A DNA stretch of 64,000 bases from Heliocidaris tuberculata (GCA_025618425.1 CM046842.1:26382552-26446551); one strand, 5' to 3'. Positions 1 to 11,809 are shown, counted from the first letter of the stretch. Program-made: numbers and translations. Notes: generated by a model not told the origin, from the letters alone.

Positions 1-38
1 TGTATTAAACTATTTTGTGCATTATAATCGATATAATC

Positions 39-261
39 GGGGGAGGGGGGGGGGGGGGGGGGTGTTTCGCAAAGAGTTAAGTTTGACTTAAAGTGCCAAT
101 GCGCATACGGTAATACGTAATCTCATTGGTAGATTACCCAATAGCACGCATCCCCTGAGCATGATCTGACCAATGCGGTGATGTGTCATATACCGCACGC
201 AACTAGGAATTAAGTGCGACTTTAAGTCAATCTTAACTCTTTGTGAAACCCCCTCCCCCCG
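39..261. mobile_element. MITE with about 45-bp terminal inverted repeats
   Basis: The two ends are inverted copies: a G-rich tip followed by TTTCGCAAAGAGTTAAG on the left and the reverse complement of TTTCACAAAGAGTTAAG on the right, continuing into GACTTAAAGT. The core of about 130 bp has no open reading frame. I see no clear target duplication. This is a nonautonomous DNA-transposon-like element; its superfamily is unknown. Confidence 0.7.
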
Positions 262-308
262 GCATTATTTTTGTCAGTTATTTGTACTTTGTGATGTCCA
301 ATCATGTA

Positions 309-944
309 GTCTGGGAGTCTGTCCCGAAATAGTCACCCCATTTTACATATGAGATTTGACGCCTTAAAGTTACCTAGACTATCCATGTCATTCATAAAAA
401 GTTTGTCAGCTCGAACGAAGCCGCCGGGTTTGGCCCCCAAGGCCCCCCAAAGGGGGCCCAAAGTCGGGTGGATTTCAACCCATCTAACATCTGCGCCAAA
501 CTTTATCAGAATGAAGGTATAAAACTATACATTACTAAAACACCAAAACTTACAAATTTTCCGTCGGCATGGGTTTTTATATTTTTGTAATGTACACTCA
601 TAACTCTTCCTTCTGACAAAATTTGGTCCATGAGCCTTAAGGGGAAAAATTTGCCCCAATTTTTAGGGGCGGTGTGACAACCCATCCCGACGGAAAATTT
701 TGTCAGTTTTGGTGGTTTGGTAATGTATACTCATACACCTTCCTTCTGACAAAGTTTGGCGCATATGTTAGATGGGTTGAAATTGAACCGACTTTGGAGC
801 CCCTTTTGGGGGCTCTGGGGGCCAAACCCTGCGGCTTCGTTCGAGCTGACAAGCTTTTTGTGAATGACATGGATGGTCTAAGTAAATTTAAGGGGTCAAA
901 TCTCATAATGTAAAATGGGGTGATTATTTCGGGACAGATTCCTG
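309..944. mobile_element. Foldback element with about 257-bp inverted arms
   Basis: Arms 309-567 and 687-944 are inverted copies with only scattered differences. Both outer ends read GTCCCGAAATAGTCACCCC (or its variant) and both inner ends read CCGACGGAAAATTT. The spacer of about 119 bp is unique. Short open frames inside the arms mirror each other on both strands and are not genes. Related sequence follows at 950-1172 and recurs at 36118-36500, so this is a dispersed family. Confidence 0.75.
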
Positions 945-949
945 GCCTA

Positions 950-1172
950 ATGTTTCATCCTACTGACAAGGTTTGGTGCATAGAGGATATGGGCTGAAAT
1001 AGACCCGACTTTGGGGTCTCTTTTTGTGCTCTTGGGGCTATACCCGAAGGCTGCCTTCAGGTTGACAACGTTTCTGTTAATGACTTAGAGGGTCTAAGTC
1101 ACTTTAAGGGGTCAAATCATATTGGGTAAAATTGGGTGACTATTTCGGGACAGGCTCCTGCCTAATAGTTAT
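950..1172 (+). repeat. Diverged single arm of the foldback family
   Basis: This segment is a third, more diverged copy of the arm at 687-944 in the same orientation. It shares the TGACAAxGTTTGGxGCATA start, the CCGACTTTGG core and the TATTTCGGGACAG terminus. It abuts the complete foldback unit directly. Confidence 0.65.
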
Positions 1173-1861
1173 AATACAGGGTGATAAATATCTACATATT
1201 GCATTAGAAAATAACTTAGTTACAACCATTTTTTCGCCATATACTGTGGCGGGCCTCATGAGTTCGTCTCGCAGGCTGCAAGTGGCCCATGGGCCACTTT
1301 TCAAGAACAGGGGATCTAGCATATGGATGAAACACTACTGAAAACATTTTTGATCTACTTTCTTCCCGTTCAAATTTATGAGATTTTTTTTTTTTTTTAC
1401 AATATAACTATTTTTTATCCTAGATGAGGTCGGTAGATAAACCGGAAGAATTCGAAATTGATGCCCTTTACAAAATGCTGCATTTATTTTCAAAGGACAT
1501 GAACAGAAAAGACATCTTTATAAAACTATTTCACGGTTTTACTTACATAGTTTGCAGAGATGTCATGTCAGCTAGTGCATTTGGTTGAATAAGACTTAGC
1601 TTCATATCTAAAAGAAATCTAGAAAACGATTACAGAGAATAATCTTTGGGTGAGTCTTTTGAAATGATGATGTGGGTGTGGGTGTGGGTGTTTGTGTGAG
1701 TGTGTCTTTTCGTGAAAGATACGAATTCATTTAATAGGCTACAATATCTTTTTGAAGACTTCAGGAAAGTCACAGTCTTAAAATCAATAAAGGAAAAACA
1801 AACTTTTTGTGGATGGGCAAGGACAGTAATAGACCTCATATACCTTTGTTTTGAAACCTAG

Positions 1862-3290
1862 TTCAGCAAGTTAAGATATTGGGTATTCATTTTTCTGTAG
1901 ATGTTAGAATAAAAGAAGATTTGAATTACAAAGAGATATTAAGTAAAATAAAAAGGCTATTAGGGTGGTGGAAAGAGAGGGATTTAACACTTATGAGTAA
2001 GATACACTTGTTAAAAACATAAGCACTGTCAAGGTTGAACTATGTCTCATCTGTCATAGTAGTCCCTCAGTGGTTGCTTAATGAGGTGGGGAGAAAAAAT
2101 GAAGTTTTATGGGCAGGAAAAGACCGTATAAAAAGGAAAGTAATGTATCAGGACTACGCTTACGGGGGTTGTGAATGATGAATTTTTGACTTTTTGTTAA
2201 GACACAACGTATAATGTGGTTAAAACATTTCTTATATGGAGAAAAAAATACTGGATGGAAACTGTACTTTGATTACTGTATTCGAATCGTAGGGGGGGGG
2301 GGGATTTTTTGTTTTTATGTAACTACGATACGTCCCAGTTAACACTAAAGTACCTCCATTTTATTTAGAAAATGCTGAGGGCTTGGCAGGATATGGGAAA
2401 ATTCAGATACTCTGAAAATGAAGTGAATCCTATGATATTTAATAGCAGAAATATATGTATGAAAGGTAAGATGATTTTTCATAAAGATTTATTTGATAAA
2501 GTCATAATCCATATTTTTGATAATAGTCATTTGAAATCTGTGGCCCATTCCCAAAATATTGGGTTAAACGCGAATCAATTGCTTCAGCTTCAGATTATCG
2601 AAATTGCACATGTTATACCTACTAGTTGGAAGAACGCCAACCCCTCTGTTAAATTTTAGCAAGTTGATTTGTTTGATTTCGATATGAACCTAAATATTTT
2701 TGGTCAGATTACAATGTTTCAGGCTAAAAAATCAAAGAAAATTTATGACTGTTTTTTTTTTATAATTTACGTGAATCATATACTTGCAAGTAAAGGATTG
2801 TAGTAGCAAATATGACTTAACGGATAAAGAAATAAGTGATCTTTTCGTAACAGTAAGATGCACAACACTTATCAGAAAACAGAGAGAATTTCAGTTCATA
2901 AAATTACACGCAGTCATATACACAAAAGTACAGCTAATGAAGTTTGGTTATGTTGAGGATGATTTCTGTTCATTCTGCAAAAAGGACAAAGGAACCTACT
3001 TACACTTATTTTCCGATTGTGGGAAGGTCAAAGAGTTATGGCAATTTACTATTGAACACTTTGATTTAGTTGAATTAGCTGATATGAAGTGGTGAGATAT
3101 ATTTTTTAGGATTATCGGGCAACTCAAAATTAATAGAATTAAGTGTGTGAATACCATCATAATTTGGGTGAAATATACAATTTTTAAATCAAGGGCAGAA
3201 GGTTATTTACCTTCCAGTATCAAGATACAGTCAGTACACTTCAAAAAATGGAAAGAACTAAAGGTAAATATGAGTTTGAACGGGTAAGCT
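1862..3290 (+). pseudogene. L1/Tx1-like LINE ORF2 3' relic
   Basis: This is the degraded 3' part of a non-LTR retrotransposon ORF2. Position 1866 onward encodes a reverse-transcriptase thumb-like stretch (KILGIHFSVDVRIKED, then LLGWWKERDLTLMSKIHLL) that ends in a stop. Positions 2372-2659 give the connecting region. Positions 2784-3095 give the C-terminal domain with FQFIKLHAVIYTK and a CSFCKK...HLFSDC zinc-knuckle-like motif typical of L1/Tx1-type ORF2 C-termini. Several stops and frame changes break it, so no functional protein is possible. Related relics on the minus strand at 13150-14165 and 42040-43610 confirm a dispersed family. The clade assignment rests on motif recognition only. Confidence 0.75.
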
Positions 3291-3302
3291 GACTGTAATT
3301 GT

Positions 3303-3365
3303 GTTTGGTGTGTGTGTGTGTGTATGGGGGTGTGGGGGTGTGAGTGTGTAAGAGAGAGAGAGAGG

Positions 3366-3412
<47 letters not shown>

Positions 3413-3420
3413 GGGGGGGG
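3303..3420. repeat. (GT)n and (GA)n microsatellite with G run
   Basis: Mixed TG and GA dinucleotide repeats, then a pure TG tract of about 40 bp and an 11-G run. The open frames over it are low-complexity artefacts. Confidence 0.95.
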
Positions 3421-3429
3421 GCTTTGGTA

Positions 3430-4500
3430 ATCTTTTATTTTGGGAAGGGTATAATTTGTTTTTATGGATTGATTTCATTTTTTTTTCTGACTCATTGTAG
3501 GCCTATTATTATGTAGCCCTAATTTAGGATATTTTTATTTCATGAGTATGATTGATAACCTATGAATTGTATCGTTTTTGTATAAAGTCATTCCGTATAA
3601 GTCAGTTCCATTTTGTAATGAAGAATTATTTTCATCATTTATAGACCTACACATGTATATACATATGTATTGTTTACCTTGTTCATGGGGGGGGGGGGCT
3701 ATTTTATGGAAAGATTTCATTCAATGTTTTATTACTTTCAAATTAAGATGAATATCGGTCACCAGATTGATATTACTCGACATGAACGGATGAATGGCAC
3801 GGATGAATGATGGTAATAATAATGACAACAAGGTAGTCAAATATATCCGATCTGGGGAACATTTACAATCCAACAACTTTGATTTCATAAAATTGTAAAA
3901 TAGGCTACAAATTTATTTCATTAAATGATTCGGTTGTGAAAATAAGCTTTTGGTGGTAACAAAGACAAAAACAAGAAATAACACTAATCATTGGCGGCAA
4001 CTTAAATCGCCTATAATAATCAGTAGGGTGCCACTCTTCTCTTTAAAGACAATACATTCTAGAAAAAAAAAAGTTAAATCAACATCTGAAAGGGTGATAT
4101 CGTTTTTAATACGTTGTATCACACTATGCATATTGTTGTATATAACACTACAAATGTTACAATCTGCATGTTTAAGATATTGTCAGTCCTTGGCCATGCT
4201 CATTGTTCATTTTCACAATATAAGTTTTAGTGTAAGGACGGCAAGTGCCGTTTTTTAATTTCCAAAACACTCCAAGAAGTATTTCCATTTTTGTTTTCAC
4301 TGCTGCATGATATATCTCTTGTTTTTGTTTATGCTTCTTTTTGTTCATCAGGGAAATGCCATTTTGGTATGTGGTAATTTTTTTAAATTGTATTTTATTA
4401 AGAAACTTCATTTACATTGACATCAACATTTTTACAATACAAAGCATTAGTATAAAGAAAAGTAACAATCATATGGAAATGAAATGGAAACAAAGAGAGA
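3430..4500. other. A+T-rich stretch, no gene seen
   Basis: No coding motif, RNA gene or strong repeat is apparent. A 12-G run lies near 3687. Short open frames here lack recognisable domains. Confidence 0.5.
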
Positions 4501-4507
4501 AAATATA

Positions 4508-4772
4508 GCAAATCATAATAGGACTACCCAGGTTTAATATCTGACAAATTATATAACATTATCAAATTGGATATCACATTGATATAAATAAAGAAATAGA
4601 AAATCATAATGTAACTGCTTATATTCAACATGTGACAAATCATATAACATTACATCAAACTGGATATCAAATTGATATAAACAATGGAGTAGAAAATCAT
4701 AATAGGATTAACATGAGACAAATCATATAACATAGTATATCAAATAGGAATATCATACTGATATAAACAATG
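4508..4772. repeat. Three tandem units of about 105 bp
   Basis: Three diverged head-to-tail copies share AAATCATAATAGGA, TGACAAATCATATAACATTA, then GGATATCA and TTGATATAAACAATG. The array lies just 3' (on the minus strand) of a LINE C-terminal coding relic at 4938-5460. It may therefore be part of that LINE's 3' untranslated region. This link is inference. Confidence 0.65.
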
Positions 4773-4937
4773 ACTGGGTCGAAACAATATAATCGGGGAT
4801 TCAAAATTCACCACGGGTATTTGTGATGGATTTGAAATATTTTACGGAGCAATCAATTGCATTTTCATTGTCCAATTTCATGATTTTTACGGATTTCTCT
4901 TCCTTATTAAAACCTTTGAATGCTTAATAAATTTCAG

Positions 4938-5465
4938 TCATTTCTGAAAAAAAAAAATTCTTTCAGTACTAAATCTTGTACACTCCATTATAATGTGAAG
5001 TTCATCTCCAACTTTTCCCATATTACATTCATTACAAATTCTTAGATGGGAGGGGATTTTTCCTGGACGCCTATGTCTTCCGCTTTCTATTGGTATATTG
5101 TGTGAGCTAATTCTAAGTTGACATATATTTTTGTGTAGGTTGAAATTTTTAAAATAGGACGAGTATTTTTTAGTGTTCATTAGCAACAACGAATGCCCAG
5201 TGGCGTAGCTAGGATTTTTTTACAAGGGGGCAAATTCTGCTTTCTGTTTTCCTCCATAATTCTCTGACAAGCCCCCCCCCCCAAAAAAAAAAGGTAAAAA
5301 AAAAAAAAAATTGAGGTAAAGTTGACTGGGGGGCACTCTGCCCCCTGCCCCCAGCTACGTTAGTGCGAATGCCCCTCAAAATATGCCATATCTCATTTAA
5401 TCCACCCTTCCGCAAATTTACAATAATTCCGGATAATCTATGATTGCAAGACAGGGTTCCCCCCA
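4938..5465 (-). pseudogene. LINE reverse-transcriptase C-terminal relic, split by a MITE
   Basis: The minus strand encodes LRISSHNIPIESGRHRRPGK followed by CNECNMGKVGDELHIIMEC. The cysteine/histidine pattern matches the extreme C-terminus of many CR1/Jockey-like LINE polyproteins. Upstream coding sequence continues at 5375-5460 (NLRKGGLNEIWHIL). Between them a hAT-like MITE (5198-5365) interrupts the frame. Without that insert the sequence is contiguous. It is only a fragment of a polyprotein. Confidence 0.6.
5198..5365. mobile_element. hAT-type MITE with 8-bp target duplication
   Basis: The ends are CAGTGGCGTAGCTAGG and, on the reverse strand, CACTAACGTAGCTGGG. The flanking octamer CGAATGCC is present at 5190-5197 and again at 5366-5373. 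A CAGTGGCG terminus with an 8-bp duplication is a hAT signature. The element is 168 bp and noncoding, with poly-C/poly-A stretches inside. It sits in a LINE relic. Confidence 0.8.
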
Positions 5466-5469
5466 ATAA

Positions 5470-6125
5470 AGTTAAATGTAGGAAATTAATTTTTTTTAAA
5501 TGAAGTGTTCTGTTCGGTCAACATGCAGCCTCATCTACAAACTTATATAATTATTCCATCTGAAAGTTGATGCCCCTCTTGTTTCCCCATTCTCTCTTTC
5601 TCCCCTCTCCCTTTCTTCCTCTCTCTCTCTCTCTCTCTCATCATTTCCCTCCTTCTCTCTTCTCTGCCCATATGCAATGTCGTTATTTCCATCTTATGTT
5701 ACATGACGACATATATTTTGAAATGTAATTATTTGCTGTAAACAGAGGGCGTCCTTGTAAGCTGTTGCTCAAAATCACGGATATACAAACACAATAGTTT
5801 GGTTCAAGCTGAGCACAATACGGTATAATAGGATGCTTTGTTGGACAACCACACAACAACAGAATGTTCATCAGGGTGTGTCCAACTGAAATTGACTTCA
5901 ACAATTTTTGTGTATAGTTGACACTGTTTTTGTTTACGTATAATGGCCGGAAATGGAAAATGTTATCACAGATTTTGGTATTTTTCGATACGTTCCACCA
6001 CTCGGATTCCTTAGGACTTTTTGTATGTTATAGAGGTAATATTCATGAAACCAGAACAGTGGAAATATTTTCTGTTGCAATTTTTGAGAGGTCATTTTCG
6101 TAAAATTACTAGATTACATGACAAT
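5470..6125. other. Intergenic, with (CT)n tract
   Basis: A CT-rich low-complexity tract covers about 5575-5665. The rest shows no recognisable gene or repeat. Confidence 0.5.
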
Positions 6126-6130
6126 TAAAG

Positions 6131-6845
6131 AAAACACACTCTGTCGCCTTGAAAGCGCAACACTGCAAAATCACCCTGCAAGCAGGCCCCTGGGAGCCGG
6201 GAGCGCTGGGGGTGCTGCAGCACCCCCAGAATTTTTTGAGGGGGTGCGCACCCCCTAGAAGCTGAGGATGCTGGGGGTGCTGTAGGGGGTGCCCCGGGTG
6301 CTGTAGCTAAAAAGTAGTTAAAAACAGACCCTAAAACGCTGATGACCTTTTTTTTTTCTTTTTTCTTTTTTCTTTTTTTTTTTTGCTTGTCAGAGTTTTT
6401 GGGACTTCAAAAGAGACCCTAAAATGCTGAGGAACCTTTTTTTTGTTTTTTGCTCACAGCACCCCCAGTAACAAAATCGTTCCCAGGTGCCTGCCTGCAA
6501 GTCGCGCTTAGTTCAGTGCACGCAGAACTCAAGTCGGCAAACTAGACGCTGAATAATTTATTTTTCAAGAACTTGTCTTTGCGTCAGATTAATTTTGACA
6601 TTTTGTTCACTAGATTGTTTAATCTGTTTAATCGTTCAAATCGAACGATTTTTTTTGGACCAGGGTCAGGAACACGAGCAAAAAATTACAATGCAAAATC
6701 GATGATGGGAAAAGGAGGAAAAATTACATTCAATTCAAACGCGCTCTGTCGTCTTAAAAGCGCAACACTGCAAAATCACCCTGCAAGTCGCGCTTAGTTC
6801 AGTGCACGCAAATCACTCAAGTCCGCAAGCAAGACGCCGAATAAA
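6131..6845. repeat. Local direct duplication, one copy interrupted
   Basis: A segment of about 115 bp (CTCTGTCGCCTTGAAAGCGC through ...GACGCTGAATAA) occurs at 6131-6182 plus 6494-6555, and again uninterrupted at 6741-6843. The first copy is split by the MITE at 6183-6493. The second copy serves as an empty-site control for that insertion. Confidence 0.85.
6183..6493. mobile_element. hAT-like MITE, 311 bp, with paralogous empty site
   Basis: The termini CAGGCCCCTGGGAGC and (reverse strand) CAGGCACCTGGGAAC are inverted repeats. The octamer CCTGCAAG flanks it at 6175-6182 and 6494-6501. The second copy of the host repeat at 6741 onward has a single CCTGCAAG and no insert, which establishes the boundaries. 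Internally it has GGGTGCTG and poly-T stretches but no coding capacity. Confidence 0.9.
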
Positions 6846-7292
6846 GCCTCATTAGCATAGGTGCTGCTGATTGACTGGTAAAATAATGAGCCAAAAGATT
6901 CAAATGCATACCAAAGTTGCTTAAGTATTTTATCTCAGCTGCAAACTAACTTAAGTAAAATACTCATACTTCGTATACTTAAGTACTGAACTGAATACGG
7001 GCCTCGATCCCTGGTGGTTGAGAACTAGAAAATACAAGATTTATTTTTCATAAATTCAGCATTATACTTTTTGTCAGAGGATACATAATCCCTTAAAATT
7101 AGTTCTGGGAAACATCCAAATGGTGTTTACCTGTGGCAGTTTCGATGTGTATTATATCCTAATTGTTCAGCAAGGACACACGATCATTTGCTGAACATAT
7201 CAAACCAAGATTATTCATGGAACGCTTTTTATTTAGTTAGCCTTTGTTTTTTGTTTTGTTATTGATATGTTTCTGATATATTTTGCATTACT

Positions 7293-7672
7293 CCCCCCCC
7301 CAAAAAAAAAAAATGGGGAAAATTTACCCACTATCGGTTCAAAAGGAAACATGCATGTTTGTTTTGTAAAATATTACCCAGTAGCCTACTGGCTAAGGTC
7401 AGGGGTGGCGATCGAGGGGGGGGGGGGGTGATGGGTGAGGTTGGAAAATTCCTCCCCCCCCCCAGAAATTTTGAAGAATAAATAAAAATGTATAGCAAAT
7501 AATGAGTGAAGACTTGCCGCGTCTCCTCGGTCGTGACAAAAAATTGCCGCGCCTGGGTAAGGGAATTTGGGGAACATTTTACCCAGTATCATGTTCAACG
7601 TTACCGAACAAACATGCATGTTCCCCTTTTTTAGTATTGGGTAATTTTTTACCCAAATATTTCTAGAGTGTA
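7293..7672. repeat. TTTACCCAxTATC-type inverted repeats
   Basis: Blocks resembling AAATTTACCCACTATCGGTT with GGAAACATGCATGTTT occur near 7315 and again near 7565, with an inverted TTGGGTAATTTTTTACCCAA close. A related unit is at 51612-51801. G-rich and C-rich runs (7414-7462) are embedded. The element boundaries are unclear. Confidence 0.45.
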
Positions 7673-7744
7673 CACATCATATTGTGATAATTAGTGTTAA
7701 ATTAGTTTTGAATGGTACTTTTTATATAGCGTATACATAATGTA

Positions 7745-7922
7745 CAGGGGCCGCGGAGCGTTTTTGAAAGTGGGGGCTGATCTGATTTCACTCAATGACA
7801 ATTTTCGAGCCTTTTTCCGATATTTTTTTAACGTTTCTACTAAAAAAAAAGTGTGTGTGTGTGTGCGTGGGGGGGGGGGGCTGCAGCCTCCCCCCCCCCC
7901 CCCCCCGGCTCCGCGGCCCATG
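7745..7922. mobile_element. GC-tipped MITE, 5-bp target duplication (copy 1)
   Basis: The termini are CAGGGGCCGCGGAGCG and (reverse strand) CATGGGCCGCGGAGCC. The flanks carry ATGTA at 7740-7744 and 7923-7927. The core holds GAAAGTGGGGGCTGATCTG and TTTTCCGATATTTTT, shared with copies at 52181-52339 and 63592-63744. A (GT)n tract and long G and C runs sit near the right end. It is noncoding. Confidence 0.85.
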
Positions 7923-8209
7923 ATGTAAATAGAATGACAACTTGCATTATCGCCAAGAAATCTGAAATCTGGGGTCGGACATGACGGGCACTTGTTCTAT
8001 TTTCTTGTTCCATTTTACCATTCTTTTTTATTGTTGTTGTTGTTGCCAACTTCAACTCGTATATTCACGCTCTATTGATTCTTGTTATTGGTAAATGAAT
8101 ACAATCATATCAATCATATCAATCATGATATCATATTATATCAGAGAGGTAGAAAAAGACAGAACCAGACGTGCAGAAATACAAACTTTAAAAACACTTA
8201 TAAAGGAAT

Positions 8210-8485
8210 ATGAAGAATTCTTTTAAAAGAGGAATGAGAAAAAGAAGAAGAAAAAGAAGAAGAAGAAGAAGAAGGAGAAGAAGAAGAAGAAGAAGGAGAA
8301 GGAAAAAAAAGGAAGAAGTCAAAAGAAGAGGAAGAAAATTCAAACTTACAGACATTTTAAAATTGTATGAGGTACTTCTTTGCGAACTACAATTATGGTT
8401 CCAATGTCAATATCTGTAAAAAAACAAAACAAAAACAAAAACAAAAAATCAAATAAAAGAGAGAGAGAGAGAGAGAGAGAGATAG
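8210..8485. repeat. (GAA)n and (GA)n purine tracts
   Basis: An AAG/GAA-rich tract covers 8228-8330 and a pure (GA)n tract 8459-8482. The arginine/lysine-rich frame across it is an artefact. Confidence 0.9.
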
Positions 8486-8547
8486 AAAATGTCATTAAGA
8501 ACCTCACTTACATCATACGAGGTTATTATTTAACGAAATGAATGTAA

Positions 8548-8756
8548 GTTTCTCCTCCTCCTCCTCCTCCTACTACTACTGCTACTGCTACTCCTACTAA
8601 CAATAATGATAATAATGATGATCATGATAATGATGATGATGATCATGGTGATGATGATGATAATGATAATGAAATAATGATAATAATGATAATGATAACA
8701 ATAATAATATTAATGATAATGATAACAATAATAATAACAACAACAATAATAATAAC

Positions 8757-8800
<44 letters not shown>

Positions 8801-8845
8801 TGATGATGATAATAATAACAATGATAAAAATTATGATAATAATAA

Positions 8846-8912
<67 letters not shown>
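8548..8912. repeat. Trinucleotide (CTC, TAC, ATA/ATG) repeat tract
   Basis: Interrupted CTC, CTA, GAT and mostly AAT/ATA trinucleotides run for about 365 bp. Long isoleucine, leucine or tyrosine frames over it are artefacts. Confidence 0.95.
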
Positions 8913-8913
<1 letters not shown>

Positions 8914-8914
8914 G

Positions 8915-9710
8915 TCAGGAAATGGAATTTTGATTAGCTTACTTGAGAAGAACGACTCAATTTGCATACTATTTGCGTACAGGTGGTTGGAATTCTTTTG
9001 ATTGACCAAATCACTTTGATAGAGTTGGGATGATCGATGTCTGTACGCTATGATAATATAATACTATGGTTATTATTTCTTATCATAATTATGTAATTGA
9101 TGAATTTGGGGGATTCTGTTATCTTATCATCGACTGAAACAAGAGTATGTATTTCTTTAGAAATATTGGCTGTTTTACAGTTTTACCACTCTGTAGCGGA
9201 GTGATATTTTCTTAGGGTGGTTCCGTGGTTGCACCGCTTGCAAGGCATTTTAGGTTAGCTAGTTCATTGCATGCTGCGGTTCTGGTGCAAGTCGGAACTG
9301 CAATCGAAGCAAGTCTGGAGAAGGGCTGATGTAAGTTCTGTTTTATCTTATTCCCAATTAGGGTTGTAATGAAATGTAATTATTTCAATAGTTGCAGTTT
9401 TAGGATAATTGAAAATGAAGACGACTCATTGTAATGTTGGATTTAATCGCTTTTACTTTTAATTCAGGAAAGAAAGTTAATTTGTCTCAAGGTTATTAGA
9501 GGTGGTTGGTAGCCTATATAATATAAAAATATTGATTTACGTTTTACTTTTTGCTAGACATTATCGTTAAGAATAATGTTGAGTGTAGAGAATACTGGAT
9601 TATTTAACAAGATCCAAAATTTATGACTATCTTTGAATTGAAGCGTAAAGTTTTAATAGATTATTAAAAAGACAACATAGAGGGCGTTCATGTATAAACA
9701 TTGTATTTCA
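8915..9710. other. Unannotated stretch upstream of a possible small gene
   Basis: I see no domain or repeat. The stretch is less repetitive than its surroundings. It could hold promoter or 5' UTR sequence for the candidate at 9713, but no TATA-type element stands out. Confidence 0.3.
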
Positions 9711-9712
9711 AA

Positions 9713-11005
9713 ATGGCGGCGCCCATGGTGAGTCATGCCCTAAGCGTTATCACGTTATATAGAAGTTAATATGAAGGTTTCTGATTTTGATTCTTACACT
9801 AAAACTTTATGCTTACTTCATTAGGAGCATGATCTGAACAGAGCACTTTAATTTTAACTACCAAAAGTTAAATCACTTATTTGATTGTATTGATTGAAAC
9901 AGTTGCAACTTGTATGTACACTCTGAGTTTATGTATGGGTATGTCTGTATTCGAGTTATGGGTATGTCCATATTTGGGTTGTGGCAACAATTATGAATTA
10001 CTTTTTCAATTGCAGTATCAGATGAGTAAACTATGACAATGTATGGTTGTAGAAAACTTAATAGACAGAAATATGCAATTTAATTGTGAGTTACGCTAGT
10101 TGATCACAATTCGGTGGGAATTAATGAACATGATTCCACTTATTCATTTGATTATTCATTATTGCAAAATAAAATAACACTAGTATAGTATCGGTGGTTT
10201 GATATCATGATTGATATTCATCTTGTTTGAAAGGAGTAAACTTATTGAGAAATATAATTTCTGCTTTGTTATTTAGGGAATCCAAAACAATTTCCATGGT
10301 TACCTCGTAGTTATGATTGTTTATTGCTTTCCTTATAGCTGATCCGATATCTGTTCTCGACTCCATCATGCAGCAATAGAATTTCTGCTGTGCACAGAGT
10401 ATCGCAGTGCTCGAAGTTTGGTATCCTGGATGGTGTTGGTGGTGGGTTACCACCAGTAGCCTCTTGACTTTGGGTAGGCATTAGTATTCTTATTGGACAA
10501 TTTTGTTTAGAGTGTCAATTATATCCTATGCTTGTATATTTTTGACAACAATTAATTTAGAGATGAAAGATAAAGTAAATATCTAATTGTTTCCAGAGAA
10601 TGCATGTAATTCAATATATGGATAACTGATAGAATTTAATACATGTACCTTTACAATAGCAATGTTTGAGTTTTATAAGACATTAATTGGTGGAAATTGT
10701 ATCATATTTAACATTTACAATTTATTATGTACTTGTGTGACCCATATGATACAATGTATTTGGAATGGTGTTATTCATCATTTGTTCTTTTTCTCTGTTT
10801 ATTGCAGGGTTTTTTGTTTTCGTTTTGTATACTCTACTTCTGCCATGCTTCAATAAAATCTAAGAAGCCAAGATCTGGTGTTCCTGAGCTTTCTTCCAAA
10901 GTTCTGTTCCCTAATATGGTACAACCCTGGGTATCTAATCCAAACCCACCCCACGACATAACAATAATAATAATAATAAAAATGATTATTCGTTCTGTCA
11001 TATAG
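9713..11005 (+). CDS. Candidate two-exon small secreted peptide (speculative)
   Basis: At 9713 an ATG in good initiation context (AAAATGG) begins a short GC-rich exon, ATGGCGGCGCCCATG, followed directly by GTGAGT, a consensus splice donor (9728-9733). At 10806-10807 an AG follows a pyrimidine tract (TTTTTCTCTGTTTATTGCAG), and the downstream frame is open in the matching phase 0 to a stop at 11003-11005. The joined start would be MAAPM plus GFLFSFCILYFCHA, which resembles a signal peptide. A basic region (KSKKPR) and a proline/serine-rich stretch follow. The tail runs into an (AAT)n microsatellite, which weakens the case. I recognise no homologue. Both splice sites could be chance. Confidence 0.2.
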
Positions 11006-11517
11006 TCATTTCAGGCAAACTAGATGTCATGTTGATGGTATCCCCGAAACCACAGGCAAAAGTAAAGCAAATGCCTTTGTCCAATGCATGGACCGTTAAA
11101 AAACTCCTAGTAACTACGTTCGCGCACATTCACACACTAGGTATATCAGCCCTCACTACAATTGTCTTTTATTCTAATAGTTAGCTACTGCAACTGTAAT
11201 AACGATTCATGAATATTACAGTATTGGATACAATCAGAGTGATGGAAGAAATACAAAATTACCACATTATAAACATATCAGCCAGCATAATAATTGGAAA
11301 ACTGTAAAGAGTGAACAAATAACTGAGTATCTAACTTCTTTAAAGGGAGAAATTGTTGACCCGTTAATGATATTAAATCTCGTTGATTAATTAACTCCAT
11401 GGAGAGAAATCTGTTCATATTGATATCTTAGCAAATGCCGTACTTGAATATTTTTTCGTGTACTAAAATTTGTGTTAATATGTTTATGAAAGAACATATT
11501 TCTTTTGATGAAATATC

Positions 11518-11519
<2 letters not shown>

Positions 11520-11549
<30 letters not shown>

Positions 11550-11808
11550 CTTTTAAAGTCCAATCCAAATTTTATTAAGTTAAACCGAAATGGAAATTCT
11601 TTTTGCCACATTGATCGTGAGCCCGGCAGCCACTGAGCAGCGCCAGATCGACGTTGCTCTATCCCTTATTGTTGAACGCCAAACAAGGTAGCAGCAACTC
11701 CCATCTTTTAACGTCTTTTGGTATGACGCGGTCGGGGTTCGAACCCACGACCTCCCGGTTGTGAGGCGGACGCTCTACTGACTGAGCCAACACACCGGTA
11801 ACATATGT
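11520..11808 (-). mobile_element. tRNA-derived SINE, apparently complete
   Basis: Read on the minus strand it starts with a tRNA-like head: TTGGCTCAGTCAGTAGAGCG (A box, with T-to-T offset typical of SINEs) and GGGTTCGAACCCC (B box). Next come GCGTCATACCAAA, a tRNA-unrelated body of about 150 bp, and an (ATT)n tail at 11520-11549. The anticodon loop reads CTCACAA. Acceptor pairing is poor, so this is a SINE rather than a tRNA gene. The same head occurs at 33592-33727. Confidence 0.85.
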
Positions 11809-11809
11809 T

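Noticed and set aside
10205..10453. 82-codon minus-strand frame starting MVTHHQHHPGYQ
   Set aside because: No domain, no splice context, no repeat in the window; a chance frame is most likely.
11735..11808. Functional tRNA-Val (CAC)
   Set aside because: Part of a SINE with a body and an ATT tail; poor acceptor pairing.
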